DNA from: Xylaria sp. FL1777
Lineage: Eukaryota > Ascomycota > Sordariomycetes > Xylariales > Xylariaceae
Assembly (NCBI GenBank): GCA_022578965.1
Contig: MU400529.1
Span: forward strand, 248,001-312,000
Direction: 5' to 3'
DNA: 64,000 nt
A program made the position numbers and the translations under genes. Shown here in pieces: positions 33,301 through 46,309 of the stretch. The first letter of the stretch is position 1. Each line of letters opens with the position of its first letter. The notes beneath the pieces were generated by a model. That model searched no databases, was not told the origin of the DNA, and was given only the letters and a program-made list of their open reading frames with translations.

Positions 33301-36300
33301 TAACATTATTTTAAGAATACTATAGTTAAAAACTAGTAACTTTTTGATTTAATAAAAAGCTAAAACTATTAAGTAAAAAAATAAAAAATAAAGCAAAAAA
33401 ATCAGAAAAATTGCTAAAAAGATTTTAAACGAAATACTAAAAGTATATTATAAATTTAACAAACTATTTAAAAAAAAAAAAAAAAAGAACTTTTTAAATA
33501 TAGCTTATAAAACTACTATATTTTTATTAAGGAAAAATGTTAACTAAAACTTTATTAAGTATACTATATAAGCTTAAACAAAACAAACGCTTTATAAAAA
33601 TACATTTAAAAAAACTTAGCAAAAAAATTCCTAAAAAAGTTTTAATTATTTGCTAAATATTTTATAGTATTAATACTTAAAATAAAAAATAAAAAACAAC
33701 TAATTAATAAAAAAAAAAACTAATATAGCAAGTAATAATTAATTATTAATTATTAAACGTAATTATTATTACAAATAAATATTTTTTTTTTTTGCTAGTA
33801 ACTATAAAAAAAAACATTAGTTAAGCAAAATAGTTTATAGTAATTAATATTTTAAATAAATATTATGCTATTAAAATAACTAAAAAAAAAAAATAAAAAA
33901 CTGCTATATAAACAGTACATAGATTATATAAGTATATAATTATGCTATAAAAACTATAAAACGTATTAGCTAGCTTTTAATACATAATAATAATAATTCT
34001 ACAAAAGTTTTTAAATAAATTTGTGTTTATTTACTTAAATAATATTTTAATTTATTTTAGAACATTAAAAGAACATAAAAAACATATAACTTAAGTATTA
34101 AAAACATTTAAACAAGCAAAATTATAACTTAATATAAAAAAGTATATATAGCATATATAAAAAATCAACTTTTTAAGATTTATAATTACTTTAAAATAAA
34201 TATAGATTTAATAGTTAAAAATTAATATAATATAAAACTAAAAAATACTTAACTTAACTATTATTATAAACATATAATAAGCATTAGGATTTTTAAACTA
34301 TGTTTAAATGTTAATTTAAAACTTTAAAAAAATAGTATTTTATTTTATAAAGTATATAAAAAAAAAATATAAAAAAAAGTTCTTTTTAATTTTAAAGGAA
34401 GCCTAAAAAGCTTTTAAAGAACTAAAACTAAAAGTTATTTTTAATTTTATAGTTAAACTACTTAATTTATAAAAAAAAAAAAAGCTAAAAATAAATGCTT
34501 TAAATAGTATAATTATAAAAGTTTTAAAACAACTAAAAAACAACAAAAAATAACACTTAGTAGCTTATTACTTTAAAGCATTATAAAACGTAGCATTATA
34601 ATACTTTATATATAACAAAGAACTGCTTGTAATTATTATAGCACTTAAAAAATAAAAATTGTTTTTTATAAAAACTATAAAACTAATTGAAATTTATTTA
34701 AATTATTAAAACTTAACAAAATTTATAACTATATAAAAGATTACTAAACAACATAAAAATTAGATAGTTTTTTTTTCTAAATTTAACTTTAAAATATGTT
34801 ATATTAAAAAAAAAAAATATTTAAGCAAATATACTTAGCTAACAAAGTTAAAAAGAATTTAAAGTTTTAAAAAGAAATATTTAAATATTATATTTTTAAA
34901 AAAATAAAAGCTTAAAAATTAAAGTTATACTTAAGAACTTTACGAATATATAGCTATAATAAGCTTATAACTTAAAAAAGTTAGCATAGCTATAAAAACA
35001 TAAAAAATTAAAAAATAACAAGCTAATATATAAACGCAAAGTTTATTTACTAAAATTTTTATAAAATAAGTTTATTAAAAAGTTTTATAAATACTTATTA
35101 TATAAATACTAAAAAGCAATAAAAATAGTTAAACAACTATAAAAAAAATATAACTTTTTAAAACTATAAAACATAGTTAAGTTTATTATAAAAAAATGTA
35201 ATATTTATAATAAAGCTAAAGCAGCTTAATATAAGCTTTATAAACTGCTATAACTTATATAAATACTTAAATAAGCATAGTATACTATTGCTTAAGATTT
35301 TATTATAGCATTATTTTTATTAATTAATTTAGTTATAAAAGTATAATATAATAAAATATAAGTTATTATTAATAAATTTACTAAGTATGCTTATTTTTTA
35401 CTATTTAAAAAAAATGCAATAGTTAAACAACTTGCATATGCTTTTATACGTTAGTACTTAAACAAATATAAGCTATTAAAAAAAATTGTTTTAAACTAAA
35501 ATAAACTGTTTACTTTTAAGTTTAAAACTAATTTTTTTAAACTTATTAGTATTAAACTAAAGTTTTTAACTGCTTACTATTTATAAACTAACAAACAAAC
35601 AAAAAAATTAAACTAAACACTAAAACAGTACTTATAAAGTTATATTAATTATTAATAAAACAATTAAGTAAAACTATTATTAATAGCATAAATTTTATAT
35701 AATATATTAATAAACAAAAATATAAACATATTTTTGTATAAAGCTGTTTATAAATAGCAAGCAACTACTAAAAAACAAAAAAAAACATTAATAAAAATAT
35801 TTGCTATTTTAACTATAGTACTTTAAGCAAAAACTATTGCAATAAAAATTAAAACGTTATAAGCTAAACTATAATTATGTTTTTAGTTTTTATAATAATA
35901 AATATTAATATACTATAACAAAAAACAAACTAAAAAACTAACTTTTAAAAAAAAAAACAAAGTTTACTTGCTATAATAAAAATAAAATGCAAATATTAAT
36001 ATTTCTTAAATTAAAACAAAACAACTAAGCAATAAATTAAAATTTAAAAAACTTAGCTTTTTTAAAATTAAAGAAGTTATTTTACTTACTAACTATAAAC
36101 TATTATTATTAAAGAACATGTAAATTTACTTTGTTTTTTATATTTTTTTACTAAAACTAGCACTTATTAAAACATTTATTAAAACATAACTAAAAATAAA
36201 AATAGATTAAAACATTTATAAAGTTAAAAATATACTAGATTTTTGTTAAAACAATAATAACATTAAATATTTTATTAAATAAAAAAAATACTTATATGCT

Positions 36301-36440
36301 AACAATACTTAAGAACTTAAAAAACACCTAAAAACTACTAAAATAATTATAAACTAGTTTTATTATTAATACTTTAACTAGTTAAAGTTAAAAAAAAGAA
36401 ATTAACTTTAAATAAAACGTTTAGCGCGTTTTAATTAAAC
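30339..36440 (+). pseudogene. Q1 gag-pol with C-terminal chromodomain, RIP-decayed
   Basis: Readable with many RIP-type stops. The gag zinc knuckle is at 31,680-31,721, reading C-Y-N-Y-G-K-K-K-H-F-x-x-x-C (one Cys changed to Tyr). The reverse-transcriptase box Y-L-N-N is at 34,032-34,043 in the gypsy context FIYLNNILIYF. The integrase block is at about 35,572-35,601, decayed to A-Y-Y-L-stop-T-N-K-Q-T. The chromodomain-like segment is at 36,220-36,340 with YFIK-stop-KKY and NNT-stop-ELKKHL. The order reverse transcriptase, integrase, chromodomain defines a chromovirus. Confidence 0.9.
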
Positions 36441-36934
36441 TTTAAAAAAATAACTAGTAATAGTTATACTGTTTTAATATGCTATTTTTGTTTTTTAGTT
36501 ATATAACGTTTTTTTGCTTTAATTTGCTTAAGCTTTTTTAAATTACTTAAATTATAAGCTATAATAGCAGTTATTTTTTTTTGCTATAATTTTTTTTATT
36601 GCTTAAAACAGTAGATTTTTGCGCTTATTTTTTTATGCTTTTTTATTACTGTATTTAATTTATTTTTTAGCTTTTTGTACTAAAAAGTAAGCTATTATAT
36701 CTGCTTTAAAAACAAACTTCTAGCGTTATAATTTGTTTATTTAGCTATAATACATTTAATATATTAATTAAAGTTAAATTTTAACATTAAACATTTTGTA
36801 CTATAACAATTATAACAAAAGCATAAAGCTATTTTAATTAATTTTAATTTAATAAAAGAAAGCAAAGCAAAGTTTTGTTAAGCCTTTTGTTTAGAACGCA
36901 ATAAGCAAGGTTTTTTGAAAACTTTACTAAACAT
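36440..36934 (-). pseudogene. Decayed antisense Cys-rich frame of Q1
   Basis: Starts at an ATG read from 36,934 leftward, opposite to the Q1 polyprotein and just before its 3' LTR; the end is approximate. Readable: basic start MFSKVFKKPCLL, then FCYNCYSTKCLML and IKCIIAK, then a Lys-rich coiled-like part. Stops are TAA and TAG only in the stretch I read. It matches the position and layout of the Q2 frame at 19,835-20,428, although the sequences have diverged. Confidence 0.55.
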
Positions 36935-37034
36935 AATAAGCATAAAAAACAAAAGAAAAAAAATAAAAGAAGAAAACTTACAAAAAGAAAAACACAGAAT
37001 TATTAGAACAACAATTATAAAAAAAAAAGAATAA

Positions 37035-37556
37035 TATTATAAAATAAGCTAACTAAGCTAGTTAAAAAGCTATATATAAAAAAAGCATACATAAAAGAAG
37101 TTTTATTTGCTAAAAAAATATATATTTAAACTATTATAAAGGTTTAATATATAAACTTAACAAATTTAAGCGTTAAGTTTATTAAGCTTTAAACTTAACA
37201 AACTTAAGCGTTAAGTTTATTAAGCTTTAAACTTAAAACGGTATAATATTAAGCTTATTAAAAAAAGCAACGTTTATAAATTATTATTACTATTTCTTTT
37301 GTTTATATAATTACGTACTTTTTATATTTAGTTATTTATTTAGTTTTTGCTTTTTAGCTATTAATTTTATTTTTTTATAACTACTAAGCATTAATATACT
37401 TATTGCTTTTAATCCTTTAAGACTTTTATTAATGCATAGTAGTAAAAATTCCTTAAAAACCTTTTTAATAAACTACTGCTAAAAATCCTATTATTACTTG
37501 CAAATTAAGACCTTAAAAGCAAACCTGTTATATTAATATATAACAGGTTTATTATA
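37035..37556 (+). repeat. 3' LTR of Q1
   Basis: 522 bp, direct partner of 29,817-30,338, equal in length. Preceded by an A-rich purine tract (A run ending in GAA) suitable as a decayed polypurine tract. Confidence 0.92.
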
Positions 37557-37561
37557 AAAGC

Positions 37562-40221
37562 TTTAGTTTTTTTAGCTACTTGCTGCTTATTTAGCAAGTA
37601 TTTATTTCGTTTTTTAATTTTTTTTTATAAAATGTTTAAATGCTTGTTTTATTTAGTACTTTAAATGTTATTATACTTTGTTTTGTTTTTATTTTTAGTT
37701 AAGCTTTAAATTATAGTTTTTAAGCTTTTTTGCTTTTAATAACTATTTCTTAATATAATTATACTTTGATTAGCTAGTAATATTTATAGCAGTTATTTTT
37801 ATATTTTTTTAAAATAGTATTGTAAGTATAGTTAAAATCTTTTTTAAATGTTGCAAATCTTTAAAAATCCTTATAATAAACTATAGTTATAACTAATTAC
37901 TTTAATTTATAAAGGTTCTTTATTTCTGTTTTTATAATTTGTTTAAAAAACTAATTATTCTTTAGTTTATTAAGTAAATATTAATAGCAATAATATATTA
38001 TATAGCAATTTTATAGTACTTTATTATATTTTAGATTTTTTAGTTATAAAATATTATTATTGTTTTTTATTATAGTTTTATTATAATAATAATTTTTAAC
38101 AATTAATTAAATTGCTAGCTTTAGTTTTTAAAACATATTAGTTTTTATATTAATTATTAATGCTTTTTTATTTTATTGTATTTAAAGCAGTTTAAGCTAT
38201 AAAAATACTTCGTTTATTTTTATTAGTTTTTTTTTTGTAGTGTTTTTTATAGTTTTTAGTTTTATTTATTTTTGTTTTAAAGTTTTATAAGTTTTGTTTT
38301 TTTAAGTTTATTTAATAACTAAATGCTTTAGTAGTTTATAATTAATTTAATAATTATACTATTTATAGTTATAGTTTTGTTTTTTTAAACATAACTTTTT
38401 TTTAAGCTATATTTTAAGCTTTAATAGTTTAAAATTTTTATAGTTTTATAAGTTTACTAGCTATATTAACTTATTACTTTTTATTATTTATTACTTTTAA
38501 TTAAACTATTTTTTTAAGTTATATATTAAATAACTTTAATTGTTTATATAGCAAATATATCTTTTTGCAATTTATTTTAATAATTATAAAGCTTTTAAAT
38601 AATATTTGTATGCTTGTTTATTTTAACTTATATAAATAAAACATTTAAATTTATTTAGTATAGCATTTTTGTTTTAATTTAAAATAGCAATTTTATATTT
38701 TTGCTTTAAAAACATATTTTTTAAATTGTTTTATTGTTTTTTGTTGTTTTAAACTTTTATAACTTATACTTTTTTTTTAAGCTAGAAAATCTTTTCTTTT
38801 TTATAGCTTTTTTTTCTATTTTTTTTTTTAAATTAGCATTATTTTTAAAAGTATTCTTTTTTTCTGCAGTTATAACATTTAACTTTAAATATGTTTTAAG
38901 GTTATTATTTTTAAACTTTATTAATTTGTTTAAATTTTTATTTAACACTTTTTTAAGTGTTTTTTTTTTTGTTTTTTTTAGTTTTTTTAGTTTTAAAGTA
39001 CTAATTAAATAATTGTTAATTAATTATAATAGCTATATTAATATATATATTAATTTTTGCTAGTTTATTTATTTTGCATAATTTATTTTAAACTTAAGTT
39101 TTAAATTTATTATAAAATAAATAAAATAGTGCAAGCTTAAGCAATTTTAAAATTATTATTAATTGTTTAAATTTTATAGTATAATTTGCTACTATTTTTA
39201 TTTATTTTAAGCAGTAAAGTGCTTTTTTTGCATGTTTTGCTTTTTAAGTATTTTTAAATAGTATTTTTATTTAATTTTTAAACTTAATGTAGTTTTTAAA
39301 AATCTTTTTTATTTTTGGTTTAAAATTAGTTAACTTATTAGCTTTTAAGAAATTCTTTAAAATAAGTTAAAACTATTCTAGTACTTTTTTTAATAAAAAT
39401 TATAAAATAGTTATTATTTTTTAATCCTTTTTTATAATAGTAATTAAGTGTTACTTTAAATAAAGTTTAGCATAAATTAAAAAAGCTTTTATATTTATAA
39501 ATTTATTATAAAGCTTTAAAGCAATAAGTTTAAAACTTTTAATATTTAGCATTTTTAACATTATAAATAATCTTAATAATAAAAGTAATAATAGTAATAA
39601 AAAGTTAAGTTTTTTATTTTAAATTATTACTTTAAGTATAATAGTAATAAAAATAAATATTAAGTTTATTAATAATAATATTAACATTAGTTATAATATA
39701 ATTACTTATTTAAAACTTTAATTTATTATTATTATAGTAGTTATTATTGCTGCTTTAATTATTATAGCTAATATTTATGCTAGTTTAAAAGTTATAACAT
39801 TTAATATTTAAGCTGTTTTTTAAGTTAAAGCAACTAGTTTATTTTATAATACTAGTATTAACGTTAGCTTTTTTTTATTACTGCTGCTTAATTTCTTTTT
39901 TTTTACTACTGCTTTTTTTTTAATAAAAATAGCTAATAAAAATGCTAAAGTTTATTATTTTAATACGTTATTAGTTCTAAAAGTTTTTAAAATCTTTAAA
40001 CTTAATTTTTAACTTTTTGTTTTTAGTAGCATAACTTAGATTTAATTTTATTAGTTATTAAATAAAGTTTATTTATATAATGCTAGTTAGCATTTTTGTT
40101 TTTTAAATATTTTTTAAATATATTTTTAAAAGTTTATTTTATAAACTAATTATTATTTAACTTGTTTGTACTAATATTTGCTTTTATGTGCTAAGTTTTA
40201 TTAATTAAAAAGCTATTAAAA
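37562..40221 (-). pseudogene. Q2 gag segment next to its 5' LTR, RIP-decayed
   Basis: Reverse complement of about 30,339-33,000 of Q1. The gag zinc knuckle is at about 38,875-38,834 on the minus strand. Here the second Cys is kept (C-Y-N-C) while the His has become Tyr, the opposite of Q1. A small open frame at 38,734-39,012 on the plus strand is only an antisense shadow. Confidence 0.85.
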
Positions 40222-40715
40222 TATAATAAACTTATTATATATTAATATAACAAGTTTGCTTTTAAGGTTTTAATTTATAAGTAATAATAAAATCTTTAGC
40301 AGTAGTTCGTTAAAAAGGTTTTTAAAGTACTTTTACTATTATGCATTAATAAAAGTTTTAAAAAATTAAGAGTAAAAAGTATATTAGTGTTTAGTAGTTA
40401 TAAAAAAATAAAATTAATAGCTAAAAAGCCAAAACTAAGTAAATAATTAAATATAAGAAATGCATAATTATATAAACAAAAAAAAGGTAAAAAAAACAAA
40501 AACTCTTTTTTAAATTACTATGAGTTTAGTAAGCACTAAATTACTATAAGCTTAGTAAGTTTTAAACTACTATAAGCTTAGTAAGCCTTAAATCACTATA
40601 AGCTTAGTAAGCTAAGTAAGTTATTACGTGATTTAGCTTTAGTTAGCATAGGTACAAAGTATGTATAAAAGCATTAAGTTGCTTTAAAGGCCACCTTAGT
40701 GCTAATTTCGTAACA
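40222..40715 (-). repeat. 5' LTR of Q2
   Basis: 494 bp, direct partner of 19,262-19,755 with the same 26-bp internal units. Bounded on its outer side by the TATAT duplication at 40,716-40,720. Confidence 0.92.
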
Positions 40716-40902
40716 TATATTAAGCAAAAAGATTAGCGTAAATATGTTTTAAGCTAATTATTATAAGCTTTTATTTAAAAAAGCTGCTTTTTATTAAACA
40801 AAAAGTAAAAAAAAACTTAAAAAATAAAAAAAAAGCCTTTTATAAGTTAAACAATTAAAAAGATTTATTTAAATAATAATAAGTTCTTTATTTAGCTTAA
40901 TA

Positions 40903-42821
40903 TATTGTATTACTTAAAATTAACAGCTTTAAAAAGCTATGCTAAAAGCTACTTAATTTTACACGTAAATAAAAACCGTGCTAAAGCTAAATAAAAACAT
41001 TTTTGCTAACTGCTTGCTATTATAACTTATACCCTTTTTATAATTAACTGTATAAGCGCTACTATTTAAAAATCATGTTGTTTGATTTTTATTTAATATT
41101 GCTGCTTTTGCTGCTTGCGTTTTTGCTTGCTATGCAAGCGTAGCTTTTTGTTACTTAAACTGCTTATTAATAGTTCTTAAATAAGTTTTTTTTAAGCTAA
41201 TCTTAAAGCTTTAGTATATTAGCAATAGTTTATAATCTTGTTTTTTGCATAGTTATTAATGTAGTTTTTTTTAGCAAGCAACTTTTTAGGCAGATAATAT
41301 TTTTACTTGCTAAATTATTAGCTTTTTGCTTACGTAACGTTTTTATAGCAGTAATAATGCATAGTTAGCTTTAAGTTAGCTTTATTATAAACTATATAAA
41401 GCAGTAAATAAAGGCATTTTTAGCTAACTTGTGCGCTTAAATAGCTTTTAAGCATTTTGCTGCTTAAGCTAAATAATTACTTTAATAAAAAAAGCATATA
41501 GCTGCTTTTTCTTTAGTTTGCATAAAACATAGGTTTGCTTTATTTTTAGCGTATTTTAAAAATTTGCATTAGCTACATTTTTGCTTGTTTTTATATATAT
41601 TAGCTTAATAGCCTTATTTTTAGCAGCTATAACATTAAGTTACTACTATGTTTATAAAGTAAAAAGCTACTTAAAAATAGTAATAGTTCTAAAAAAGTTC
41701 ATTAATATATGCTATGTTTATATTTTCTATAGTTATAACTTTAATATATACTAAGTATATTTTTTGCTTACGTTATAGCAAGCAAAATAAACAAGATAGC
41801 TTTTTGATTTTTAGCTTTTAGTTAGCTAGCTTAAGTTAAGCTAGCATTTTTTTTTTTTTTATTTTTAGCACTTGCTTAATTAATAAGCTTAAAACTATTA
41901 GCTAGTATAATTAAAAGTATACTTTTAATTTTTTATTAAATGTTTAATAAGCTTATAATATATTTATTAGCATTTAGGTTTAGATTTTTTGCTTGTTAAA
42001 AATAACTTTTTAGTTATTATTTAGTAGTTTATATGCTACTTAAACTACATTCGTTTTTATTGCTTAGTTTAGCTTTTATACTATAATTAACCTTATTTTT
42101 ACTTTAGCTTTATAGCTAGCAAAAGTTATAATAATAGCTTAGTTAAAATTTGTTACTATAATAGCCCTAAAGTAAGTTAGCAAAACAACACATAAAAATT
42201 TTTTACTGCTGTTTATTTATAATGCGTTTATGTAAAACATAAACTGCTAGCAAAAAAAGTTAGCAACTTTAGTTTGCTTGTTTATATAATTCTTAAATTA
42301 TTAAATTTATATATGCAGCAATTTTATTTTTATAGCAAGCTTTTTTTGCTTTATTAATAACGCTTATAATAAGTTTTAAATAGCATATTTACTACTTTTA
42401 ATACTGCTATTTATTTATAGCTGCTTGTTTATTTGCTAGAAGTAGTACGCTTTTAATAGCTTTTTAATAATTTAGCAAGCATTACAAATAGTTTGCTTAT
42501 TTAGGTTTTTTTCGAAAAAGATTTTAGCGTTTATTATTGCTTTATTTAGCTTGTTTATATAGCACTACAAGTTTAACGTTAAGCTTATTACTAATTACTG
42601 CTAGTTTAAGTTTATATTGTTAGTTAATTATATTTAGTTTTATATTAAAGAAATTATATTATAGTTTTTTGCTTTTTTTATTTTTACTTTTATTTTTTTT
42701 TAGGCTGTTATTTGTATAAGCTTATTTTATATATAGTAGGTCTCCATGAGTTTAGTTTTTAAAGCTGCATAAGTATTTTTGTAAATCTGGCTAGTTGCAA
42801 AAAAAAGCAAAAAAAGCTCAA
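40903..42821. mobile_element. Unclassified insert of about 1.9 kb in P1
   Basis: Absent from the matching place in P2. Flanked by the 12-bp repeat TTTAGCTTAATA (40,891-40,902 and 42,822-42,833), consistent with a target duplication longer than LTR elements make. No clear inverted ends and no domain recognised. Near 42,740 a short patch (GTAGGTCTCCATGAG) is less mutated; read on the minus strand it holds an ATG that could be the start of a decayed frame. It could be a truncated LINE or a Mutator-like derivative. Confidence 0.6.
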
Positions 42822-45800
42822 TTTAGCTTAATACTAAAAATATATAAATAAACAATAATTTTTATAAGCAAAATACTTTACTAAAACTAAAGAATTTTAA
42901 TTGTTAAAAACTTTAAAAAATCTAAAAAGCAGAACTTATAAAAAAAAGCTTAGAATTTAAAAGGATATAAGCTAAAAAGTTTAAGAACTTTTTAAACAAA
43001 AAAACAAATGTTACTTTTAAAGATTTTATACTAAAAGTTTTAAAGTATTTTAATGTTTTTATTTAAATAATTGCTTAAATAAAAGCTAAATTATATTTTA
43101 AAGCAGCAAAAATTTTTAAGCTAATATTAAAAATAATACTATTATTTTTAAATAACTTTAGCAAAAATTCAAATTAGCAAATTAAATTAAATATGCTATA
43201 GCTTATTTTAAAAAAAAAAAGCAACAAGTTAAAATATAAAGCTTAACTAAAAACTTTATTATAAAAAATTTTAACTTAAATAAACATAAAAAATGCTTTT
43301 TTTTATAAAAATATAGATTTTTTAAAAAATAATATAAAGTTTTAATAACTAATAGTTAAAAAAGCATAAAAAAATTCTTAGCTAATATTATAATTAGCTA
43401 GTTAGCTTAATAAACATAAATTGCTTAATAATACTTATAAAACTAGCTTTTTATTAAACTATTTAGTAGCATAAATAAATAATAAAATAAAATATAATAG
43501 TTTTATTATGTATATTTATATGCTTTAATTTAGTTTTATAGCTGCTTTTTTAAAAAAGCAACGCTATAAAATAATAAAAGTTCTTTGCAATTAAAACTAA
43601 TAAAATAATTAAGTAATATTGTTTTTTATTTATATTGCTTTAAATTTTTAAACGTTAAAAAACAAGCTAAAGTTTAATAAAATGCTTTTTAAGATTTTAA
43701 ACTAATATAATACTATATATTTATTATTTAAAAATAACTTAAAAAAGCAAAAATTACTAATTGTTATATTTATACTGCTTTTAAAAAAAATAATATTTTT
43801 AATTAAACTTTAGCTTTATGTTAATTTTATGCTAGTAGTACTAAAAGGAAAAAAAAGGCTTAAAAAGCTAATATAGCTAATATTAATAGTTTTAAAAAGC
43901 GCTAATTAAACTTTTAACCTTTTTAAAATAAAGATTTATAAAAAGCATAATAATTATATTAATAGTAATAGCTTAAACTTATTTAAAAAAATATTAAAGT
44001 ATAAATTTTATAATAAAGAAAACTTAAGCTTAATAAATTATTTTAATTAAAAACATTTAAGCTTTTTAAATTTATGCTTTATGTTAGTTTTGCTACTAAA
44101 ATTATAAAATATTTTAGCTATATTTTTAAGCGTTATAAAGCTAAAAAAATATATATAACTTTACTTAAAGCTTACTATAAAAATAAAAAACAAAATCTAT
44201 AAAAAAAATATTATTAGAATTATTAATTTTAAAGCGTAGTTTAGCATTATTATAAACTTATTTATTAATAAAAATAGCTTTACTACTAAAAATATAAATA
44301 TAACTTAAAAAAGATTTAACTAAACTAATAATTTTATTAAATGCATAAAATGCTTAAAAACTATTATTTAAATAAGTAAAAAATTACTGCTTTTTTTACT
44401 ATATATAATTAGCAAAAAACAAGCTATTTACTTTTTATTACTAAAAATAAACTTTATTATAAAGTTTTAAATAAGTTTATATTTTTAAAGCCTTTATATA
44501 ATAGCTAATATAATACTTAAAATAAGCTAGATTATTATACTAATAATAAACTATATTAAAAGTTTAAATTTAAAGGTTTAAAAACGTTAATAATTAAAAA
44601 ACTAATATATATTTGTTAAACTACTAGCTTAATAAATAAGCTATATAAAGTACAAAAATATTAAACCTTAAATAAAAAATCTAATAATTAGCAAAAAAAA
44701 GCAAAAACAAAATTAAATAAATACTTTTTAAAAAAATATATAAATGCAAACTTTTAAAAAAATTAAAACTTATATAATAATATAACGTTAATAGCTTTTT
44801 TAACTTTTTTAGCATAAAATATTAAACTTTTTAAAAACTTAAAAATATAAAACAATAAAAAAGTTTATGCTATTTTTAATAATAATTAACTATTTAAAAT
44901 ATTTTTGATTGCAATAAAAAAAGTGCTAAAGCAAAAAAACACTAAAAGATTAACAATTATAAAAATTAAAAATCTTGCATATAAATCAAAAAGCAAAAAT
45001 AACTTAATTATAATTTTAATTTAAGCATTATTAATTTTTTAAGCTTTAAAAACTAACAAATTAATAAAAAATAAAACAATAATTTTAAATATAATATATA
45101 AAACAAAAAATAAAAAGATTTATTTTAAAAATAATATACTATTTAATAGTACTGTTTTATTTAAATTTTATAAGTAAAAAAAGCAAGCTTTAAAAAAAGC
45201 AAGCTATTACTTAAAAAATCTTGCATTATTTTAATAAAATAGCATTTATTAAAATATATATTTACGTTTTAGCACTACTTTTAAAAGCATTTAACTAATT
45301 ATTAAATAACTAGCTATTTTTTTAAAAAAGCTTTATATAATTAACTTTATTTAGCAAAAAGCAGCATTATTAACTAAAATATAATATTGCAAAAAAATAG
45401 CACTTTTATAAAATTTTTTTAAAATAAAAAAAATATATAATAAGATTTTTTTTTTTTATAAAATTAAAACAGTTTTTTATAAAGCATAATAAATTTGCAG
45501 CATTTTAATTTTTAAGCCTTTAAAAAACATTATTATAAAGGTTTTAAAAACTTAACTTAAGTATAATATTTTTAAAAAAGCTTATAGTTTATATTATAAC
45601 GCTTAGTTTTTAGTATAAAAAAAATAAAAAAGTTTAATTAATTAATTTAGCTATAAAAATAAACGTAGTTATTATATGTAATGCTAATTTTTTTTAAAGC
45701 TATAATAAGTTTTTTAAAAAGTTTATAATATATAAAGTAATTTTTATAGTTAATTTATTTTTAAAATACGATTAAATATTATTTTTTATTTTTAGTTAAG

Positions 45801-46014
45801 CAATAATTGCTTTTTTTATACTAATAAGCTTTTTTTAAATAACTACTTTTTTATAAAAAGCAATAAATTTAGTAGCTTAATTTCTAAAGGTATTATTAAA
45901 AGTTTTATATAATATATTATTAATAAAATATAAACCTTTTTTTAATAATATAATAATTAAAAAACTTATTACTAAGTATAATAATTATAAAATTACTTTA
46001 AGTATTAAAATGGA

Positions 46015-46309
46015 GCAGTACGATCGCGCAAGATTTACTATACTACTCTAATTGCAAGGAGATAAATTATAACTTATGCATTTAAGCAATTAAGCCATGT
46101 ATAAATTAGAAAATAAAACGATTAATTAAAGGGCTATCTAACAATATAAATAAAGCAACTATAGCTAATTTCTATAATGTTGTGCATAATAATCAAATCT
46201 ATACTTCGAAATCTAGCATAATACCTATACTTTTATTCTTATTATATAACTTAGCTTAGATTTACTTTAACTAGCTAGTTAGCTTATTTAGCTACTTTAT
46301 TTTACTTTA
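46015..46309 (+). repeat. Right terminal inverted repeat of P1
   Basis: 295 bp, same orientation as 60,671-60,965 and inverted relative to 15,910-16,204. Starts GCAGTACGATCGCGCAAG; outer end CTTTA at 46,309. Confidence 0.88.

Larger units (their letters stand above)
29817..37556 (+). mobile_element. Q1: Ty3/gypsy chromovirus inserted in Q2
   Basis: 7,740 bp with two 522-bp direct LTRs (29,817-30,338 and 37,035-37,556). The 5-bp target duplication reads AAGGC on the left (29,812-29,816) and AAAGC on the right (37,557-37,561), one RIP-type change apart. Removing Q1 joins 29,811 to 37,562 and restores the Q2 order. Internal landmarks in order: gag zinc knuckle, reverse transcriptase, integrase, chromodomain, antisense frame. 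Confidence 0.93.
19262..40715 (-). mobile_element. Q2: Ty3/gypsy chromovirus, minus strand, inserted in P1 and itself split
   Basis: Bounded by two direct 494-bp LTRs (19,262-19,755 and 40,222-40,715) and by a perfect 5-bp target duplication TATAT (19,257-19,261 and 40,716-40,720). Element order runs right to left: 5' LTR, gag part (40,221-37,562), pol (29,811-29,260, then 23,391-21,532, then 21,383 onward), antisense frame, 3' LTR. It is interrupted by Q1, by R and by the 138-bp insert. Without these it is about 7.7 kb, close to Q1 (7,740 bp). Internal sequence aligns with Q1 throughout, mostly with transition differences. Confidence 0.9.
15910..46309. mobile_element. P1: old element with 295-bp terminal inverted repeats, host of nested insertions
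   Basis: Identified because it pairs, inverted, with P2 (54,244-60,965) along its whole length. P1 segments are 15,910-19,261, 40,716-40,902 and about 42,822-46,309, separated by Q2 and by an insert of about 1.9 kb; net length is about 7.0 kb. The ends are inverted copies of one 295-bp sequence. I see no clear target duplication beyond AT (flanks GGGTAT and ATCTTT). Read left to right, P1 carries long decayed coding-like frames, including a coiled-coil-like stretch around 18,150-18,480, but no transposase motif that I can name. Long inverted ends suggest a DNA transposon such as a Mutator-like element; this is a guess. Confidence 0.7.
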
